Shown: piece after piece, positions 1 to 6,622 of the stretch
Position numbering within the stretch: position 1 is the stretch's first letter
How the letters are laid out: each line of letters starts with the position of its first letter
Position numbers and translations under genes: made by a program
Assembly: GCA_016927965.1 (NCBI GenBank)
Contig: JAFGLP010000075.1
Location: 1 to 10,756, forward strand
DNA length: 10,756 bases
Reading direction: 5' to 3'
Origin: Dehalococcoidia bacterium
GTDB lineage: Bacteria; Chloroflexota; Dehalococcoidia; GIF9; UBA5629
The notes under the pieces: generated by a model
Seen by the model: the letters and a program-made list of their open reading frames with translations, nothing else
What the model was told of the DNA's origin: nothing
Database searches by the model: none

Positions 1-1761
1 CTGCGGATCGATGCCGATGCCGTTGTCCCTGATGGAGAATAGCCAGTTCTCATCACTCGGCACCGCATTGACCCGCACATAAGGGGGTTGTTGTCCGTGA
101 AACTTGATAGCATTGCCTATGATATTCTGAAAAACCTGTATGAGCTGTCCCTTGTCGCCAAAGACCGCAGGCAGTTCGCCGTGCTCGATGACGGCCTCCG
201 CCTCGTATATGGCGACCTCCAGGTTGCTGACGGCGGCATAAAGCACCTCGGAACAGTCGACCTGGGCGAAGAGCTTGCCGCGCGTGCCGACGCGTGAATA
301 AGAAAGGAGGTCGTTGATCAGGTTCTGCATGCGCCTGGCGCCGGAGACAGCGTAGTTCATAAAATCAAGCGCGTCGGAATCCAGCCTGTCTTTATAGCGC
401 TTCTCCAGAAGCTGTACATAGCTGGAGACCATGCGCAGGGGCTCCTGCAGGTCATGCGAGGCCACGTAAGCAAACTGCTCCAGCTCCTCGTTGGAGCGCC
501 TCAGGTCGTCCAGGGATTCTTTGAGGGCCTGCTCGGCCTTTTTGCGCTCGCTGATATCCCGTCCCTGCAGCAACAGGACAGCAGCTTCACCCTTTTCATC
601 CCTGATAATGCTCACCGTGGTATCGGTCCACACCGTTGAGCCATCCTTGCAGTAAAGTTCGCTTTCGATTGTGTAGCGGCGGTCGGGATCGGCCCCCTGC
701 TCCTCCTCCTGTTTGGCTTTCTGTAACAGCTCGGCCGTCCTTGCAAGGGAATGGGAGGTTACCTTGTTCTTAAGCGGCATGCTTTTCATCTCTTCAAAGG
801 TGAAGCCGGTCAGCTTCTCCACAGAGTATGACTGCCAGAGCAGGTTATTATTCATATCCACAATCGAAACGGTATCGCTGGTATTTTCAGCCAGCAGGCG
901 GTAATTTTTCTCGCTCTCGTCCCGGGCCTGCTCGGCCTCGATGCGCTGAGAGATATCGATGCCCGTGCCCAGCAGATAATTACGCCCGCCCAGGGATACA
1001 CGCTTGGCAGTGATATGGTACGGTATCTTGCAGCCGTCTTTTGCCAATAAATGGACCTCCGCGTCGCCGGACCCCTTTTTAGAGACCATGGAAAGCCAGG
1101 CAGCAACGCTCTCCCTGTCTTCTTCTGCTATGATTTCGATGGCACGCATGTTGCGGCCTTCTTCCGCAGAGTAGCCCACTACTTCACTGGCATTGTGGTT
1201 ATACCGTACGAGAGCCCCTTCTTCATCAATCAAATAAAAAATGCCCGGCAGGCTGTCGGTAAGCGCTTCTGAAAAGCGCTTCTCTTCCAGCAGGGCCGCT
1301 TCGGCAAGTTTTTGAAGGGTCACGTCACGGGCAATGCCGCGCAGACCGGTTATTTCACCTTTCTCGTCCCGAATGGGAAATACAAAATCTTCATGGTAAA
1401 TTAAGCTCCCATCCTTTTTCATTTTGACCATTGGATAGCCGTGCAGGGGCACCCCTGTTGCAAAAACCCCGGCGAAGTTTTCTACGGTCGTTTTCCAGTA
1501 CTGCTGCGGCACATACTTCTTATAGCTCATGCCCACCATCTCCTCCCGGGTATAACCGTTCAGGCGGGCTGCAGCATCGTTGACAAAAGTGAGATTACCT
1601 CTTGTATCTATCTCATAATAGCCCCAGTCCATCTCCTCAAGGATGGTGCGGTACCTGTCCGCGGTACTGTGCATATTTTCCAGCAGCCGATTATCACCGT
1701 ACATATCGGCGAGGTCTGCCGCCACGAGACCTTTTAATTTTTTAATTTCACTGGTGCTCAA
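1..1761 (-). CDS. Soluble multi-PAS sensor histidine kinase, C-terminus outside the window
   Basis: Two-component sensor kinase that would autophosphorylate on His and pass the phosphate to a response regulator not present here. The frame is open for 587 codons and runs off the left edge. Three PAS/PAC units lie at about residues 36-150, 160-275 and 285-405; each PAC end is marked by an (R)D(V/I)-type strand (D146, D269, D402). A HisKA dimerisation domain follows at about 425-495 with motif FAYVASHDLQEPLRM (phospho-acceptor His436), then the HATPase domain with N-box NAIKF (Asn550) and G1 box DNGIGID (Asp579). The G2 box and stop lie beyond base 1. I see no signal peptide or membrane segment, so it is probably cytoplasmic and senses an internal cue (redox, gas, ligand or light) through PAS; no cofactor residue can be assigned. 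The start is TTG at 1761, seven bases after GGAGGT; a nearby ATG is out of frame and stops at once. Confidence 0.93.
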   Translation of the reverse strand, partial: MSTSEIKKLKGLVAADLADMYGDNRLLENMHSTADRYRTILEEMDWGYYEIDTRGNLTFVNDAAARLNGYTREEMVGMSYKKYVPQQYWKTTVENFAGVFATGVPLHGYPMVKMKKDGSLIYHEDFVFPIRDEKGEITGLRGIARDVTLQKLAEAALLEEKRFSEALTDSLPGIFYLIDEEGALVRYNHNASEVVGYSAEEGRNMRAIEIIAEEDRESVAAWLSMVSKKGSGDAEVHLLAKDGCKIPYHITAKRVSLGGRNYLLGTGIDISQRIEAEQARDESEKNYRLLAENTSDTVSIVDMNNNLLWQSYSVEKLTGFTFEEMKSMPLKNKVTSHSLARTAELLQKAKQEEEQGADPDRRYTIESELYCKDGSTVWTDTTVSIIRDEKGEAAVLLLQGRDISERKKAEQALKESLDDLRRSNEELEQFAYVASHDLQEPLRMVSSYVQLLEKRYKDRLDSDALDFMNYAVSGARRMQNLINDLLSYSRVGTRGKLFAQVDCSEVLYAAVSNLEVAIYEAEAVIEHGELPAVFGDKGQLIQVFQNIIGNAIKFHGQQPPYVRVNAVPSDENWLFSIRDNGIGIDPQ

Positions 1762-2130
1762 ACACCATACCTCCGCTTATTCTATTGCCTCCGGGACAGT
1801 GAAGGGATGAAACAGATGATGAGAAAGATGATCAGACAAAGAATATTTCAGCCCGATGTGCTATTAAACCTTTGCCCCTCATCTTTGTTAATCTTATAGG
1901 AGATACGATAAAGCAGTATACACCCAACAAGCTAACTTTTCATAGACGAAAGGCTCATATTAAGACGGATAGGAAATTCCCTCTAGTTTATACTCATACT
2001 GGGAAAAGGGTGATTTTTAGCGGGTACCAATAATTTTCATACTCTCACCCCTGCCAGTAGGATTTATTAAAACAGGCTGAACTTTTTGAATTTAGGGCTT
2101 TGAGTTTGCTTAGGATTTAGTGTTTAAAGT
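1762..2130. other. Intergenic region upstream of the histidine kinase, with a repeat element near its right end
   Basis: About 370 bases without a gene. It must hold the kinase promoter on the minus strand, but I found no convincing -35/-10 pair. Two direct copies of ATCATCT (minus strand; plus-strand 1814-1820 and 1826-1832) lie 12 bp apart, 53-71 bp upstream of the kinase start. The right part (from about 2044) is a dispersed repeat element that continues to 2136. Confidence 0.6.
1769..1774 (-). promoter_or_regulatory. Shine-Dalgarno deciding the TTG start of the histidine kinase
   Basis: The minus strand reads GGAGGT, then seven bases, then TTG at 1761. The only nearby ATG (1767-1765) opens a frame that stops after six codons, so this ribosome site supports the TTG start. 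Confidence 0.7.
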
Positions 2131-2136
2131 TTAGAG
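2088..2136 (-). repeat. Degenerate 7-bp tandem array, copy A (3' end of the SemiSWEET gene)
   Basis: On the minus strand seven units keep an exact 7-base register: CTCTAAA, CTTTAAA, CACTAAA, TCCTAAG, CAAACTC, AAAGCCC, TAAATTC. The first unit contains the last sense codon (CTC) and TAA stop of the SemiSWEET gene. Related arrays lie at 7560-7615 and 7816-7857. All three have the same orientation relative to the gene that ends at them. Confidence 0.8.
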
Positions 2137-2409
2137 TTTTTTATCCTTTGGCTTTTCCCCGTATTTAACCTTGGCAGCGAGCATGAGGCACATCAATAAA
2201 ACGGATATGCCGTTCCAGATTATCATGGGCAGAAGTTCTTCGATAATACCGTAAATCAGCCAGCAGAGTCCGCCCGCCAGGAAAAGCAATGTAAAGAGCA
2301 GGCTTATCTCGTGGGCGCTTTTGAGTTTAAAAAGACGGATTACCTGCGGCAGGATGCCGACTGTGATAAAAAAACCTGCCAGGTATCCCAGTATCTCGTG
2401 CCAGTCCAA
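2131..2409 (-). CDS. SemiSWEET family sugar transporter (PQ-loop/MtN3 fold)
   Basis: Small membrane transporter of the SemiSWEET type, expected to work as a homodimer carrying sugars such as sucrose or glucose across the inner membrane; the substrate cannot be read from sequence. The 92-residue protein has the usual three-helix bundle: TM1 around LGYLAGFFITVGILPQVIRL with the Pro-Gln (PQ) motif, TM2 around the SLLFTLLFLAGGLCWLIYG segment, and TM3 around IIWNGISVLLMCLMLAAK with the conserved Asn of WN. A K/R-rich tail follows. I place the start at TTG 2409, seven bases after AGGAGG. An upstream in-frame ATG at 2457 would add 16 residues but put the Shine-Dalgarno inside the gene. The last codon and stop lie in a heptamer repeat array. 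The gene is divergent from the dehydrogenase and stands alone. Confidence 0.88.
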   Translation of the reverse strand: MDWHEILGYLAGFFITVGILPQVIRLFKLKSAHEISLLFTLLFLAGGLCWLIYGIIEELLPMIIWNGISVLLMCLMLAAKVKYGEKPKDKKL

Positions 2410-2416
2410 ATTCAAT

Positions 2417-2422
2417 CCTCCT
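2417..2422 (-). promoter_or_regulatory. Shine-Dalgarno deciding the TTG start of the SemiSWEET gene
   Basis: The minus strand reads AAAGGAGG followed by ATTGAAT and TTG. The second TTG (2409) has ideal spacing; the first (2415) sits only one base after GGAGG. Confidence 0.65.
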
Positions 2423-2464
2423 TTATTGACTGTGCCGCCTGATATCCGCAGGGCCAACCCGAAA

Positions 2465-2473
2465 ATTATATCA
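2465..2473 (-). promoter_or_regulatory. Extended -10 promoter for the SemiSWEET gene
   Basis: The minus strand reads TGATATAAT, a perfect -10 hexamer with the TGn extension. Transcription would start near 2458, about 48 bases before the TTG start. No good -35 box is seen, as is usual for extended -10 promoters. The assignment rests on consensus match and position only. Confidence 0.45.
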
Positions 2474-2610
2474 GCAATTTATCGTCATTTCCCGGCACTC
2501 ACCCCGGCTCCAACTCTTCTGCGTCCTTGTTTTGCGAAGGGATGACGACAGACAAAGACATGGGCAACAGGAAAAAAAATGTCGTTTGGGGTAATATATT
2601 GGGCTGAGCC

Positions 2611-3618
2611 ATGCAAACTAACGCTGACAAACCATTAAAAATTGTTGTGACCATACCGATGAACGAGGTGCTGGTGCGCAGGGTCATCGATGTCGGTGGG
2701 CGCATAACGATCACCAGCGTTTTCGACATCATGTACGAGGATATGGGAGGGGACGCCGCCGCCAAAGAGAAGCTGGACGCCATACTGGCCGATGCCGAGA
2801 TTATCTATGGCTACGGGCTGCCCAATAACGTTATAGCCAGGTCGCCGAAGCTGAGCTGGGTGCAGATGACATCCACCGCGGTGGATAAGTTCCTGACCGA
2901 GGACCTGCGGCAAAGCAACGTGATTATGACCAACGTAAGAGGCATGCACAGCGTACCGGTGGGTGAGTTCGTAATAGGCCAGATGCTGATGTTCGCCAAG
3001 GGCGCCCACCGCTGCTTTCAGCAAAAGCAGGGCAAGCAGTGGAAGCCCTTTATGCCGTCGATGCTTTACGCCAGGACAGTGGGGATCGTGGGGCTGGGAA
3101 ATATAGGCCGCCAGGTGGCTCGCCTGTCGAAAGCCCTGGGCATGAGGGTGCTGGGCATGCGCAGGTCCGAACCTAAGGTGAAAACCACCAAATACGTGGA
3201 CGAAATCTTCCCGCGCAGGCAGCTCAAGAAAATGCTGGGCGACTGTGATTTCGTGGTGCTGACCGTTCCGTTGACCGATGAAACCCTCAATATGATAGGC
3301 GAGCAGGAATTGAACAGCATGAAGCCGACGGCCTGCCTGATAAATGTATCCAGGGGCAACGTGGTGGATGAGGATGCACTGGTGAGCGCACTGGAAAATA
3401 ACCGGATAGCTGGTGCAGGCATGGATGTCTTTGCAGTTGAGCCTCTGCCGGCCGGCAGCCGCCTGTGGGACCTTTCCAACGTGATATTAAGCCCGCATAT
3501 AGCCGGGGGTATGGAATGCTATGCCGAACAGGCGACCGATATATTCTGCGAAAACCTGAGACGCTACATCGGCGGGCAGAAACTGCTGAGACCCGTCGAT
3601 AAGAAAAAAGGCTACTGA
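2611..3618 (+). CDS. D-isomer-specific 2-hydroxyacid dehydrogenase
   Basis: Cytoplasmic NAD(P)-dependent reductase/dehydrogenase of the D-2-hydroxyacid family (glyoxylate/hydroxypyruvate reductase, D-lactate and D-3-phosphoglycerate dehydrogenase relatives), interconverting a 2-oxoacid and its D-2-hydroxyacid. The 335 residues show the split catalytic domain (about 1-115 and 300-335) around a Rossmann domain with GLGNIG at 161-166. The catalytic triad is present: Arg248 in NVSRGNVVDE, Glu277 in DVFAVEPLP and His296 in LSPHIAGG. There is no ACT or other regulatory tail, so it is unlikely to be a full-length SerA. The strand after the glycine motif reads VLGMRRSEP, with two Arg where NAD enzymes usually have Asp, suggesting NADP(H). 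The start ATG has only a weak ribosome site. The gene converges on the metallo-hydrolase gene with an 8-bp gap. The substrate cannot be decided. Confidence 0.92.
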   Translation: MQTNADKPLKIVVTIPMNEVLVRRVIDVGGRITITSVFDIMYEDMGGDAAAKEKLDAILADAEIIYGYGLPNNVIARSPKLSWVQMTSTAVDKFLTEDLRQSNVIMTNVRGMHSVPVGEFVIGQMLMFAKGAHRCFQQKQGKQWKPFMPSMLYARTVGIVGLGNIGRQVARLSKALGMRVLGMRRSEPKVKTTKYVDEIFPRRQLKKMLGDCDFVVLTVPLTDETLNMIGEQELNSMKPTACLINVSRGNVVDEDALVSALENNRIAGAGMDVFAVEPLPAGSRLWDLSNVILSPHIAGGMECYAEQATDIFCENLRRYIGGQKLLRPVDKKKGY

Positions 3619-3623
3619 AGCCT
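3601..3623 (-). terminator. Probable intrinsic terminator of the metallo-hydrolase gene
   Basis: On the minus strand, four bases past the TGA stop, AGGCT-TCAGT-AGCCT forms a 5-bp stem with a 5-base loop, followed by a run of Ts (3608-3604, then CTT). The stem is short. It overlaps the last codons and stop of the convergent dehydrogenase gene. Confidence 0.45.
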
Positions 3624-3626
3624 GTC

Positions 3627-4346
3627 TCAATGAGGCTCCCGGTGGTCCAGCCGGCGGGCGAACCCATTTACCCTTCTCCCGGCGCCTTTTATAAGAGGAG
3701 ATCCGTGGCCGAAGCAGGCCGTTTCGAAGTCCTCTCCGGCCAGCCTTGCGATAGACTCAAATTCCTGTCGTACATCCATGGTAAAAGACAGGGAAGGCAG
3801 CTTGATGCCGAACCTCTGCGCCAGCAGGTCGCCGGTCATCATCAATCCCCTCCGCTTGAAGAGGACGCAGATACTGCCCGGAGTATGCCCCGGCGTATGC
3901 AGTACCCTGATTCCGCCCGCCGCCGGCAGTTCATCGCCGTCTTTCACAATGATATCCACCTTAACAGGCCCGGTCCTGAGCAAAGGGACCAGCGGGGTCG
4001 AGGCGCTGCGCAGCCAGTCAGGCCGGCATGGGCCGGGCTGGGGCAGTGTGCCCTCGATATAAGGGACATCACCTGCATGTGCGATAACAGCCGCCCCGGT
4101 TATCTCCCTGAGGACAGCCAGCCCTCCCACGTGGTCCGGGTGGTGGTGGGTGATGATGATATGCCTGATGCGGGAAGGTGAAAATCCCAGCCTGTAGATC
4201 CTCCTGAGTATCTCCCTGCCCTTTCCGGGATAGCCGGCATCGACCAGCGTCAGCCCGTCGCCGTCAACAACAAGGTACACATTAGCGCCCAGGTCGGCCT
4301 GGTCCCACCAGCCGCTCAGCTTATAAACATGCCGGATTACTTCCAT
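3627..4346 (-). CDS. Metallo-beta-lactamase-fold hydrolase (glyoxalase II/lactonase-like)
   Basis: Soluble dinuclear-metal hydrolase of the MBL superfamily, 239 residues. The complete ligand set is visible: THHHPDH (His67, His69, Asp71, His72), His154 in LHTPGHTPGS, Asp173 in MMTGDLL and His214 in CFGHGSP. The N-terminal strand and VDAGYPG (about 35-41) are typical. TPGHTPGS together with a terminal GHG recalls hydroxyacylglutathione hydrolase and quorum-quenching lactonase subfamilies, but no substrate can be assigned. No signal peptide, so cytoplasmic. There are no extra domains (no flavodiiron or beta-CASP part). The ATG has only a weak ribosome site. It converges on the dehydrogenase (8-bp gap) and is divergent from the TPR gene about 100 bp away. 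Thioester, lactone or sulfur-linked substrates are all possible. Confidence 0.9.
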   Translation of the reverse strand: MEVIRHVYKLSGWWDQADLGANVYLVVDGDGLTLVDAGYPGKGREILRRIYRLGFSPSRIRHIIITHHHPDHVGGLAVLREITGAAVIAHAGDVPYIEGTLPQPGPCRPDWLRSASTPLVPLLRTGPVKVDIIVKDGDELPAAGGIRVLHTPGHTPGSICVLFKRRGLMMTGDLLAQRFGIKLPSLSFTMDVRQEFESIARLAGEDFETACFGHGSPLIKGAGRRVNGFARRLDHREPH

Positions 4347-4435
4347 TTGCTGCTTTATCCATCGCTCCCAGCGTCATGTTTGGTAAGCGCACACGGATTA
4401 TGATATCTTTAATTGTAACTTATTTACGGTCCCTT

Positions 4436-4442
4436 AAAGGAG
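4436..4442 (+). promoter_or_regulatory. Shine-Dalgarno of the TPR gene
   Basis: AAAGGAG, six bases before ATG at 4449, fixes the start of the TPR protein. The AT-rich stretch before it (about 4398-4430) is the likely promoter region for this gene and the divergent hydrolase gene, but no convincing -35/-10 pair was found for either. Confidence 0.65.
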
Positions 4443-4448
4443 CCTGCC

Positions 4449-5006
4449 ATGAAAATCAAAGACCTGAGGTATCTCATAAATGTGCACATGGAAAAGGAGG
4501 AATACCAGGACGCTCTGGAAAGCTGCCAGGCGCTGGCGGACGAGTATGCCGTTGAAATGACATTCGACGATATATTCAGAAAAGGGTTCTGCCACCTCCA
4601 ACTCGACGAGGACGCCGAGGCCGTACACTGCTTCGACGAAGCGCTTGAGAAGGAGCCCGACAACCTGATGGCGCTGACCAATAAGGGTACCTGTCTGTAT
4701 AACCTGGGCAGTATATCCGAGGCCTTCCAGGTCTTTAACAAGGTGATGAAACTCAACCCGGGCGTTTTCCCGCCCTGGTACTACATAGGGATGTTTAACC
4801 TGAAACACTATTCGGAGACCGGCGATATTAAATCCCTGGAAAGGCTGGTCAACGCCTACCGCCGGGTATTTTCCATTGCGCCCGATGTAGGCAGTCTCCC
4901 CATGCATGACCCGGTCAAGGATATCGATTACCAGCTGGAGACCTTCGTGCTGGTCCACGGGGATGTCAGGGATTTAAGTGTCGACGAGATGACGGCTATC
5001 GACTGA
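4449..5006 (+). CDS. Small TPR-repeat protein
   Basis: Soluble 185-residue protein built mainly of tetratricopeptide repeats, which act as protein-binding scaffolds. About three repeats are seen: a degenerate one at 7-40, a clear one at 42-75 (FRKGFCHLQLDEDAEAVHCF, then DEALEKEPDN) and a clear one at 76-109 (TNKGTCLYNLGSISEAFQVF, then NKVMKLNPG). Gly, Ala and Pro fall at canonical TPR positions. A further helical segment at about 110-148 (WYYIGMFNLKHY...) may be a fourth, diverged repeat. The tail is acidic. No signal peptide or membrane segment. The start ATG follows AAAGGAG by six bases. It is divergent from the hydrolase gene and converges on the DUF2779 gene with a 7-bp gap. The partner is unknown. 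Confidence 0.88.
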   Translation: MKIKDLRYLINVHMEKEEYQDALESCQALADEYAVEMTFDDIFRKGFCHLQLDEDAEAVHCFDEALEKEPDNLMALTNKGTCLYNLGSISEAFQVFNKVMKLNPGVFPPWYYIGMFNLKHYSETGDIKSLERLVNAYRRVFSIAPDVGSLPMHDPVKDIDYQLETFVLVHGDVRDLSVDEMTAID

Positions 5007-5013
5007 CAGCCGC

Positions 5014-6492
5014 TTATCCGGCCATAGCGAACAGCTTTTTAATTATCTCAACCATGCCGCCGGTATCCTGCCCGCAATATATCTCCAGGTTTTGCCTGAT
5101 CTTTTTGCGGTCTTCCTCCGAGGCATTGCCGTAAGTAACAGCCATAAATGCCACCCCGGCCAGCTTGCCGTCGTTGATAGCTAGCCCTTCGTAGCTGATG
5201 CCAGTCAAGGCGGGCAGGACTTTTTTCAAAGAGGCGCTGCCTTTCTGGGAGGGGTGGTAATAATGGAAATTGCTGAAAGGCTTCAACAGGTCAACGATCC
5301 TCCCCTGCAACCCGTCAACCCATTCCTGGTATTCCGGCAGGGCGGTGGCCAGATTCGCCAGCACCTGTTTCTCAAAGGGGGCGTAGTACGCCACAATGCT
5401 GCCGCTCTCGCCCAGCAGCTGCTTCAGCTCGGCCGCCAGCTTCGGCCTCGGGTCTTCGCTGCCTTCCGCTAAATAGCTGAACTGAATGACCCCTTCGTCG
5501 TTATTGAGCGCCACATGCAGGGAGAACTGGAAGGGTATCTGCTGGTATGGGTGCGTCCCTTCAAACAGTGGCACAGCAGTACTGAAGGTCTCGAAATCAA
5601 GGTAGTAAACCGGGTACTGCAGGCTGTCGAGAAAGCTCTTGATACAGTCTTTGTTCACATAGGGCTCGCCGCTGGCGACGCAATTGACCTGTATCTGCTG
5701 CTTGCCGTTCAGCGCGTAGCTTTCGGGCAGATCTTTCATATGGAGTATGCCGCTCTCGTACAGCTCGAAACGTTTCTTTCCTGCAAAGTAAAGCTCGAAT
5801 ATGCTGTTCTCGGGTAAAAATGCCCAGCATACCGGCTGCATCGGGCATTCATAAGGTTCCGTGCAGTGAGGGCCGATGCCCGCCTCTGGACACTGCTGCT
5901 GGTACATCACGGCCAGCACCTCCTCCACCTGCTCCGGCAGGCCGCCGCTGGCTTCAGCGACCCGCTCCGTAATATCCTCAATGGTGAACAACTGCTGCGG
6001 GTCTATCTCGCCGTGCCTCACATACTTGTTATTGATATAGGCCAGCTTGCAGCTCCTGATCTTCAGGCCGGCGCTCTCGCAGCATAGCTTCTGATAGGCC
6101 ACATCCACGATATTAACGTCCTTCACGCTGGTTGCGCTTTTCACCTCGATGATGTCCCATGAGCCGTGGCCTGCCGGCGACAGCACGTCCAGGCGGCAGA
6201 AGATGTTGCCCGCCAGGATGCCGGCCTCAAACAAAGGCCTGTTCCCACCCAGGTTTTCCCTGGTGACCCTGATGTTGGTATTAAAATCATGGGTCGTCAC
6301 GTCCAGGCCGCCGGGAAACAGCTTCTTGGCCAGGTCGCCTACATCGTGGCCCTGGTCGAAGACGAACTGCATGGCGGCATCGGGCGGCGGTACGCTGTGG
6401 GGCTCGTGTATGAGGGTCCACAGGTACTTGGGACACTGCAATCCATACAGGAAATTAGTCTTAGAAAGCACGGACGGCGGCATTTTTTTCAC
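5014..6492 (-). CDS. DUF2779 protein: Cas4/RecB-like Fe-S nuclease joined to a DEDD exonuclease-like domain
   Basis: Predicted two-headed cytoplasmic nuclease, 492 residues. The N-terminal half has the PD-(D/E)XK order: SKTNFLYGLQCPKYLW at the start, His49, Asp102 in CRLDVL, Glu116-x-Lys118 in IIEVKS and Gln134 in AYQK. Cys20 together with Cys210, Cys216 and Cys222 (C-x5-C-x5-C) resembles the 4Fe-4S staple of Cas4, AddB and Dna2. The C-terminal half (about 294-490) matches DUF2779: YYLDFETF gives Asp299-x-Glu301 of a DnaQ/RNase H-like exonuclease, followed by AYYAPFEK, GSASLKKVLPAL and a final YCGQDT with Asp476. Function is unproven; DNA or RNA processing or defence are possible. The start is uncertain: GTG at 6492 sits only two bases after AAAGGAG, while ATG at 6483 (residue 4) sits eleven after. 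A strong promoter lies upstream. It converges on the TPR gene (7-bp gap). Confidence 0.9.
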   Translation of the reverse strand: MKKMPPSVLSKTNFLYGLQCPKYLWTLIHEPHSVPPPDAAMQFVFDQGHDVGDLAKKLFPGGLDVTTHDFNTNIRVTRENLGGNRPLFEAGILAGNIFCRLDVLSPAGHGSWDIIEVKSATSVKDVNIVDVAYQKLCCESAGLKIRSCKLAYINNKYVRHGEIDPQQLFTIEDITERVAEASGGLPEQVEEVLAVMYQQQCPEAGIGPHCTEPYECPMQPVCWAFLPENSIFELYFAGKKRFELYESGILHMKDLPESYALNGKQQIQVNCVASGEPYVNKDCIKSFLDSLQYPVYYLDFETFSTAVPLFEGTHPYQQIPFQFSLHVALNNDEGVIQFSYLAEGSEDPRPKLAAELKQLLGESGSIVAYYAPFEKQVLANLATALPEYQEWVDGLQGRIVDLLKPFSNFHYYHPSQKGSASLKKVLPALTGISYEGLAINDGKLAGVAFMAVTYGNASEEDRKKIRQNLEIYCGQDTGGMVEIIKKLFAMAG

Positions 6493-6494
6493 GA

Positions 6495-6501
6495 CTCCTT
6501 T
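6495..6501 (-). promoter_or_regulatory. Shine-Dalgarno of the DUF2779 gene, spacing ambiguous
   Basis: The minus strand reads AAAGGAG-TC-GTG-AAAAAA-ATG. Spacing is too short for the GTG (2 bases) and slightly long for the ATG (11 bases), so either start is possible. They differ by three residues. Confidence 0.55.
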
Positions 6502-6558
6502 GGCCCCGCAGCGCCATAACGGAGAGATATTTGCGGTTTAGAATAATTCGCCTTCGAT

Positions 6559-6587
6559 ACTTTAGCTCAACAGCAGCCGTGTGTCAA
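6559..6587 (-). promoter_or_regulatory. Sigma-70-type promoter of the DUF2779 gene
   Basis: The minus strand carries a perfect -35 TTGACA (6587-6582), a 17-base spacer and the -10 TAAAGT (6564-6559). Transcription would start near 6552, about 60 bases before the coding start. It lies in the 130-bp gap shared with the divergent ArsA-like gene, for which no clear promoter was found. Confidence 0.6.
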
Positions 6588-6622
6588 TTTAAAACCGGGC
6601 CTTTTACCGGCTTTTTACAACA

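Noticed and set aside
2091..2097. TTTAGGG, identical to the plant-type telomere unit
   Set aside because: Occurs once in a degenerate heptamer array inside a bacterial intergenic region; no uniform telomere-like tract exists.
2635..3024. Minus-strand open frames opposite the dehydrogenase gene
   Set aside because: Antisense shadow of a gene with a complete Rossmann motif and catalytic triad.
3630..4181. Plus-strand open frame of 183 codons opposite the metallo-hydrolase gene
   Set aside because: Low-complexity antisense shadow; the minus-strand frame contains the full set of MBL metal ligands.
4434..4958. Minus-strand open frame of 174 codons opposite the TPR gene
   Set aside because: The plus-strand frame has clear TPR repeats and a well-spaced Shine-Dalgarno; the opposite frame has neither.
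6593..6616. Possible terminator hairpin CCGG...CCGGCTTTTT upstream of the ArsA-like gene
   Set aside because: The stem is only about 4 bp and no plus-strand gene ends upstream, so there is nothing for it to terminate; attenuation cannot be argued from this alone.
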